Shown one piece after another: positions 59,025 through 64,000 of a DNA stretch of 64,000 bases. The position numbers were made by a program, and so were the translations under genes. Origin of the DNA: Micrasema longulum (Eukaryota > Arthropoda > Insecta > Trichoptera > Brachycentridae). The notes beneath the pieces were generated by a model. That model was given only the letters and a program-made list of their open reading frames with translations. It ran no database searches and had not been told where the DNA came from. Each line of letters begins with the position of its first letter. Within the stretch, counting starts at the first letter, position 1. Location of the stretch: contig JAGVSM010001184.1 in assembly GCA_022494885.1 (NCBI GenBank), positions 186,001-250,000 of the forward strand. Direction: 5' to 3'.

Positions 59025-59440
59025 GATCGGCCCTCAGAGCGGCCGCAGACGGACGTGTTTTCTGTGCTCAAAATTTTAATGCCTTTTTCAAAACAAAATT
59101 TATTTCGAAACATATATTTTTTGTGTTCCTTCTAACACAATTTAAACCAGGATCAAAACCAAGTTATTTTTTGAATGAATAGTTTGTTCGAATTTGATAA
59201 ATCATTCAAAAATGTAATTTCACGTCATATTCAAATAACAATTAACGGCGTCATTTTACTCGTACACAAAAACGGTCAAATTGCACATTTATCTAGGACA
59301 TACCAGCACTCGGTAGGTACTATGTACAAAGTGTACACTAAACAGCCATATAATTATTACAATGTCGCGAACGCAGCCAACTTCATTGTGATGGTTTGAC
59401 GTTTTGCTTAGCCGGCCGCCACCGGCCGCTCAGCCTAATA
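59025..59440. repeat. Segment bounded by inverted GC-rich ends
   Basis: The left end GGCCCTCAGAGCGGCCGC and the right end GGCCGCCACCGGCCGCTCAG CC are roughly inverted GC-rich blocks in A/T-rich DNA. Between them is one 74-codon frame (59175-59399; MNSLFEFDKSFKNVISRHIQ) without a known domain. Could be a MITE; the frame is probably incidental. Confidence 0.35.
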
Positions 59441-59464
59441 ATATTTTCTATCAATCAGAATTAC

Positions 59465-59530
59465 TTTATTATAGAAATCAAAGACGAGTGATACTTTAAT
59501 CCATAAATTTGGAATATTTAGTGACCGATT
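59465..59530. repeat. Terminal repeat of the 10127 MITE family
   Basis: TTTATTATAGAAATCAAAGA CGAGTGATACTTTAATCC matches the left end of the element at 10127. No second end is seen before the window edge. Confidence 0.55.
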
Positions 59531-59937
59531 TTATCATAACAATGCTGAAAAAACCAACGAAAAAACCAAACGAAAACTAAATCAATCCCAATTTCCAAAG
59601 GAGAAATGCAATGTAAGTTGGATTTGATTAATTTATTAGTATTAAAATTTAGAATACAAAAGACAGACATTTGATTTACATAAATCATTGTATCACCATT
59701 ACAAATAAATGTAACAGTTTATTATTTGCTTATTTTAGGATTCAAAAAAGCTCAAATTAACTAAGGCCTGAGGAGAATACACTGTAAGTTATTGTCTTAT
59801 TTACTTAGATAAATAAAATTCCTACAACATTTTACAAAACAATACTAAATGTACAAATAAGTTTGAATTTGGTAATGTATCCCTAAATAAAACACGTTTA
59901 TTGGATTTTTATTTTACTTTATTTGTTTAAAAAGACC

Positions 59938-60013
59938 AGAGTTTATATTGTGACGCATTCCGTCGTTTGAAAATATCCTAACAAGACGAAACGCGTCACA
60001 GTATACGCTCTTA
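59938..60013. repeat. Small inverted repeat
   Basis: TATATTGTGACGCATTCCGT C on the left and GACGAAACGCGTCACAGTAT A on the right are inverted. It lies in the intron of the Mutator-like element. Confidence 0.5.
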
Positions 60014-60654
60014 TATATTTAAAAAAATAAAGTACAATAATTAATTAAGTAATAAAGTACAAAGAATTCTACCAATTGTCTGCATTCACAATAAAAAAGT
60101 ACAAATAATAATTATTATAACCCTTATTTTCTAAATATTGACTATCAATAAGTAGGGTTATATTTGCCTTTTGGGTAATATGCAAATTGAAATGTTTTAG
60201 GGTGTTCCAGCGAAATGTCTTTCAACTGATATTCTAGAAGATGACGGTTGTCAGGTTAGTATTCATATCAAAGTAGGAATATTTTAAGTATTTACATTAA
60301 AATAGCTAATGAGATCTAAATTGGATTATGATTATTAATTAATCTGTATTATTTCAGGCGCAACAGCTAGTTCCAGAACTGCTAGCACAGCCATTACACC
60401 CCTTTAAGTTGGAAGGCAGGAGAGTTGTGGACATCCAGGAATTTTTCACTAAAATCCAGGAAATATTTTCTCATTCTTCCATGTTTGATTGCAAAGGAAC
60501 GAATATGGTGATTGTGGATGAAAAGTTGCATGGCTTTAATTCTATATTAAATTTAAAATGTAATATGTGTGGATTATGTTTTTCTGTAAATTGTTGCAAG
60601 GACAGATCGAATGGATGATATTTTTAATTGAATCGGCATTCACTTCGTAACACT

Positions 60655-60769
60655 TCATTATAAATTATTATGAAAATAAAACGAAAAGAAACTATAGTTG
60701 TGTTCTTGTAAAAGAATAAAATTGTGTAACACTGATAACAAAGTTTTATTTTCATAATAATTTCGAATG
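60655..60769. repeat. Hairpin MITE inside the Mutator-like ORF
   Basis: The left CATTATAAATTATTATGAAA ATAAAAC and the complement of the right CATTCGAAATTATTATGAAA ATAAAAC flank 60 bp. It sits where the transposase frame breaks. Confidence 0.6.
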
Positions 60770-61262
60770 AAATGAGTTTAAATGAATCGTTTGTGTCTGG
60801 AATATCGAGTATCGGTTCTGGATATAGTGGTTTGCAAGAGTTGACTGCTGCTGTTGGAATTCCTTGCATGAGTAAATGGAAGTATTTGAAGATCAATAAG
60901 AAAGTGTGTGAATGGTGGGATACTGCGAAACTAAAAGTTATGGAGGAGGCAACGAAATAAGAGGGACAACTGGCTACTGCGAATGGTGAAATTGATGAAA
61001 ATGGTATACCAATGATAACTGTTGTGGCTGACGGGTGTTGGTCCAAGAGATCATACAAAACCAACTACTCGTCTAACTCGGGCGCAGCTTCTATAGTAGG
61101 GTTTCGTACGGGGAAAGTTCTATATATGGGTGTTTATAATAAATACTGTGTGATTTGTGCCAGAGCAACTAATAAGAATATTGAGGCACCAAAACATGAA
61201 TGTTTTAAAAATTACTCAGGATCTTCAAGTGGTATGGAATCGGCGATCATTCTGAAAGAAAT

Positions 61263-61853
61263 TTGATAGAAAGAAGAACGGTTTTACAATCAGATAGCGG
61301 GGAATGGTTAGAAAAGTGTAGAAATTTACTCACTGCGTCATGGTTTGGTAAAGTTTGTAAAAGAAGAATAGGAATTAGTTGTTCAGGGTTAGTTAAAAGT
61401 ATGCCATATAGTAAATCGCTAAGTAATATTTTTTCTATTAAATATGGTCAGGATTATGAACTGACCGCATTAAACCAATTAAGCCTTCAAGAAAATATCA
61501 AATTTCAGAAGTGTGGGCTGTTAATTGATAGTGAATATTGTTTTCTAGGCGCCACACCAGATAACATTAGTATGGATCATGGCGGTATCATTATAGAAAT
61601 AAAATGTCCATCGTCTGCTTCTAATATGACTATGACTGTTGAAACCGCCATCGACAGTGGTAAAATTAAGTTTTGGAAAAGAAATAGAAACCATACCGAG
61701 TATTATGTAAATCAGAATCACGATTGGTATTACCAAGTTCAAGGACAGTTGCATATTACTAAAAAAAATATATGTCTTTTTGGAGTGTGGACCGGAGCCC
61801 AACATAAAATTAAAATCTTTTTATTTAAACTGTTTGCTTCCAGAGCTTGTTGA
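61263..61853 (+). pseudogene. YqaJ-type recombinase/exonuclease domain
   Basis: 196-codon frame: LLTASWFGKVCKRRIGISCS, KYGQDYELTALNQL, then CFLGATPDNISMDHGGIIIE IKCPSSAS, NHDWYYQVQGQLHITKKNIC LFGVWTG. This shows the YqaJ core: Glu in QDYE, Asp in TPDN, Glu-x-Lys in IEIKCP and the QVQGQ segment of the PD-(D/E)xK fold. These are the same blocks as in phage lambda-exonuclease-like proteins. It is the downstream part of the Mutator-like element. Confidence 0.8.
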
Positions 61854-62369
61854 CCCCCGAGTTACACGATCCATGCCTATCAGAGATCCACCAAATGTTC
61901 TCGAGGCTATCGAAAACAAAAAAGTTGCCCCCAATAAAGTCATAAATTGTTAAAAAAAGCTGTTTAACGAAAACATCCCATCAACCAGTAAAAGTTAAAT
62001 TATACTCACCAGTTTCAGAAAAATATTTACCTAAATCAGCTTAGAAATTCCGCCCTCTTTCAACTATGATGGTTTTTTTAAAAAAAAATTATGTAGATGT
62101 TGCTTTTATTATTTTTTTAATTTCTGTTTCCAGATACACAACTTTGATTGAACCTGTCCCCCCTAAATCAAGACCATTGTAACATGAAATATATTCTTAG
62201 TTCTTTTTCACAATGTATTTTTCATAAAATAACTAGCGATCTATTGTTATCAAAAATATTGGGATTCTTTACTGGTTCTTCCCAATAATATATATTTTTG
62301 AACCATTTGCACTTTAGTATTTTTTCAATAAAAATGAAATTTTCCTCCACAATTTGTTTATTTTTACTT

Positions 62370-62580
62370 ACAAGCGGTCCCACGATCAATTCCTGGCAGG
62401 GTTAAGTGAAATATTTTTTTTATGTGTTTTTACGTTGCAATATTTAATTCTCCTTGGACTGGCACGGGACTGCAGGATTGATCATCTTACCTTCATGTTA
62501 TATATTATTCAATACGCTGTATTTTGTTTTCAAATGCAATGCCTTATGCACCAATAGGTGATAGGGATGATGATCTATCC
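62370..62580 (+). mobile_element. SINE family A copy
   Basis: CAAGCGGTCCCACGATCAAT TCC is a decayed B-box region, then AATATTTAATTCTCCTTGGA CTGGCACG, GATTGATCATCTTACCTTCA TG, and GCCTTATGCACCAATAGGTG ending GGGATGATGATC. Head truncated. Confidence 0.65.
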
Positions 62581-62599
62581 AAAATTCTATTTACTTCGA

Positions 62600-63760
62600 A
62601 AAGGTTTAAAACACTTGTATATATTTTAAAAATATTTTACGTCACTCTCACATAGGTGTAAAAATAGAAATAAAACTATTATGTAAGTAATTTAGCATAT
62701 TTATATTTTCTCAATGCATATTAAAATAATCGCTTACAGTATTTTGTCAATACAAGGTTTCCACTCTATGCACAAAACTCTTAAAATGCTTGAATTACCA
62801 TTTTAGTTTTTTTCATGTAAGATTATGTAGACATCCTTTTAGTATTTTCTGAGTGGAATACATGCTTTACTATATAGAACTTGATACACAACTCTTAGAT
62901 AGGTGATTAAATGTGCTTTTATAGGTTTTTAGTGTAAAAGTTGGTAGGCACCCTTTTGACTTTATTCTTTTGAATTATTCTTTTGTCTGTTGCACCTGGA
63001 ATGAAATGTATTTATAAATTTTACGTAGATTAAATGCAATGCTTACCTTAATTGATAGTTATCATGGTTTTGAACTTAAATAGTAACTAAGAAAATAAAA
63101 TCAATTAAAATAATATACACAATACATTCTTAACCTATAAAAATATTTTTAGGTATTTGGCCGAGTCTTTTATCATTATATGTTGTTAATTTTTTAGAAT
63201 TTATCTACTATATTTTTCCAATTTTATTACGAAATACATGATCAAGTGCAAATTCAAAAAAACATATCAGTTTAAAGGAAAAATATTATAAAATGTCATA
63301 CTGTCAAAAAATGTTTTTACTTACGTAATTTGATGAGATCAAATAATTTTTCTCTTGAAAACAATATTATGAAGTGCATTATTTTTTTGGCATTCACTTT
63401 AGTGACATGGTGCATTTTCATTAAAACATAACAGTGTTATCTGTCAACTTCGAAAATACAAATATCCATAATTACCCAGAAGCCAGAAATCAACAGATGT
63501 CACAGATTATCCGATGGTTGTACAATTCTACATTATCTCTGCAGTACGCCAGTCAGGAGTGCTATTTATAGATTTTACCTATTAAATAATCACGCAAAAA
63601 CTCTATCTATCTCTGTCTTTCTCATTTTGTCAAACAAAGTATGAAGAGTACGTAAAAATTGACGAACATACAATGTAACAGGATATTTTTTTTGATTGCT
63701 TTGTCTTGAAGCGGTATATTTTACGCATTCGGCGGCAAACCGTACGATTCAACTTACCTA
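62600..63760. other. Msh6 intron sequence, no gene recognised
   Basis: A/T-rich; the next Msh6 exon was looked for and not found. Confidence 0.35.
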
Positions 63761-63784
63761 CTACAGCCTTAAGTCAGGACTCTT

Positions 63785-63930
63785 ACGCAGTCGAACCTGG
63801 ATATAAGAGAGCCCAAGGGACCGGGTCATTTTTCTCTTATAAAGAGGTCTCTCTTTATATCCATGCTTTCTTTTGCAGAGGTCTACAAACGTAACTAGGT
63901 TTCTCTTATGTCCAGGTCTCTTATATCAAC
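63785..63930. repeat. Pogo-like terminal repeats and CTCTTATA repeats
   Basis: CAGTCGAACCTGGATATAAG AGAG on the left and CTCTTATATCAACTG on the right resemble inverted pogo/Tigger-like ends. TCTCTTAT(A/G)..GGTCTCT units repeat between them. Likely a small MITE. Confidence 0.45.
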
Positions 63931-64000
63931 TGTATCAATACAAAGATTGATTTATAAATATTACGACACGCATCAATATGCAAAATACATAATAACAATT

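Larger units (their letters stand above)
59541..61953 (+). pseudogene. Mutator-like transposase / YqaJ exonuclease element, broken
   Basis: Two in-phase small exons with basic peptides (59541-59612, ends FPKEKCN; 59739-59783, DSKKLKLTKA, a stop, then GEYT), then 60201-60254 (GVPAKCLSTDILEDDGCQ) and a larger exon from 60358, all bounded by GT/AG. The last carries GRRVVDIQEFFTKIQEIFSH and a CNMC Cys pair, as in Mutator-like transposase domains of insect elements. After a short hairpin insertion it resumes at 60772 (GISSIGSGYSGLQELTAAVG). A TAA at 60958 interrupts it before GIPMITVVADGCWSKRSYKT and MGVYNKYCVICARATN. The mid part (DGDSS..) is deleted and a frameshift leads into a YqaJ domain. C-terminal PELVDPRVTRSMPIRDPPNV is in yet another frame. 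Clearly inactive. Confidence 0.75.

Overview
The window reads as AT-rich, repeat-dense nuclear DNA of an insect. No order can be assigned from sequence alone. The evidence is three spliced, intron-rich host genes whose closest recognisable relatives are metazoan, one being an insect-type core alpha-1,3-fucosyltransferase (FucTA). Around them lie typical insect mobile elements: mariner, RTE-like and jockey/CR1-like LINE remnants, a Penelope-like GIY-YIG fragment, tRNA-derived SINEs, hAT-type and other MITEs, and a decayed Mutator/YqaJ element. All exon joins below were made by eye from GT/AG sites, reading phase and remembered family motifs.

Layout. 1-23.5 kb is a gene-free repeat field: a fold-back element with a nested SINE (about 190-950), terminal-inverted-repeat MITEs, LINE 3' ends on both strands, two mariner remnants and one hAT-like copy (21020-21825). 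23.55-28.82 kb holds FucTA on the plus strand, with six secure exons encoding 454 residues and two uncertain upstream exons. Its introns carry a 115-bp duplication that copied a splice acceptor and a 230-bp near-perfect palindrome. 28.8-37.7 kb is intergenic, with repeats, a Penelope-like 3' end and a jockey-like 3' end. 37.67-41.84 kb holds a complete four-exon homolog of UPF0547/C16orf87, a small zinc-ribbon protein. 42.4-44.3 kb contains a nearly full-length mariner (43031-44322) with a nonsense codon and a lost catalytic residue. 47.88 kb to the window end holds the first ten exons (about 567 residues) of the mismatch-repair gene Msh6. These cover the N-terminal tail, the mismatch-binding domain with its Phe-Tyr-Glu motif, the connector and the start of the core. 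The ATPase half is not in the window. A 725-bp hAT-like element with a perfect 8-bp target duplication sits 17 bases inside one Msh6 intron. After the last visible Msh6 exon come a tandem 330-350 bp duplication and a broken, intron-containing Mutator-like transposase/YqaJ exonuclease element (59.5-61.95 kb).

The three host genes lie on the same strand but kilobases apart. They act in unrelated processes (Golgi N-glycan fucosylation, a nuclear zinc-ribbon protein, DNA mismatch repair), and nothing suggests co-regulation. The strongest candidates for novelty are structural: the duplicated splice acceptor in FucTA, the long palindrome, the hAT insertion beside an Msh6 donor, and the Mutator+YqaJ element.
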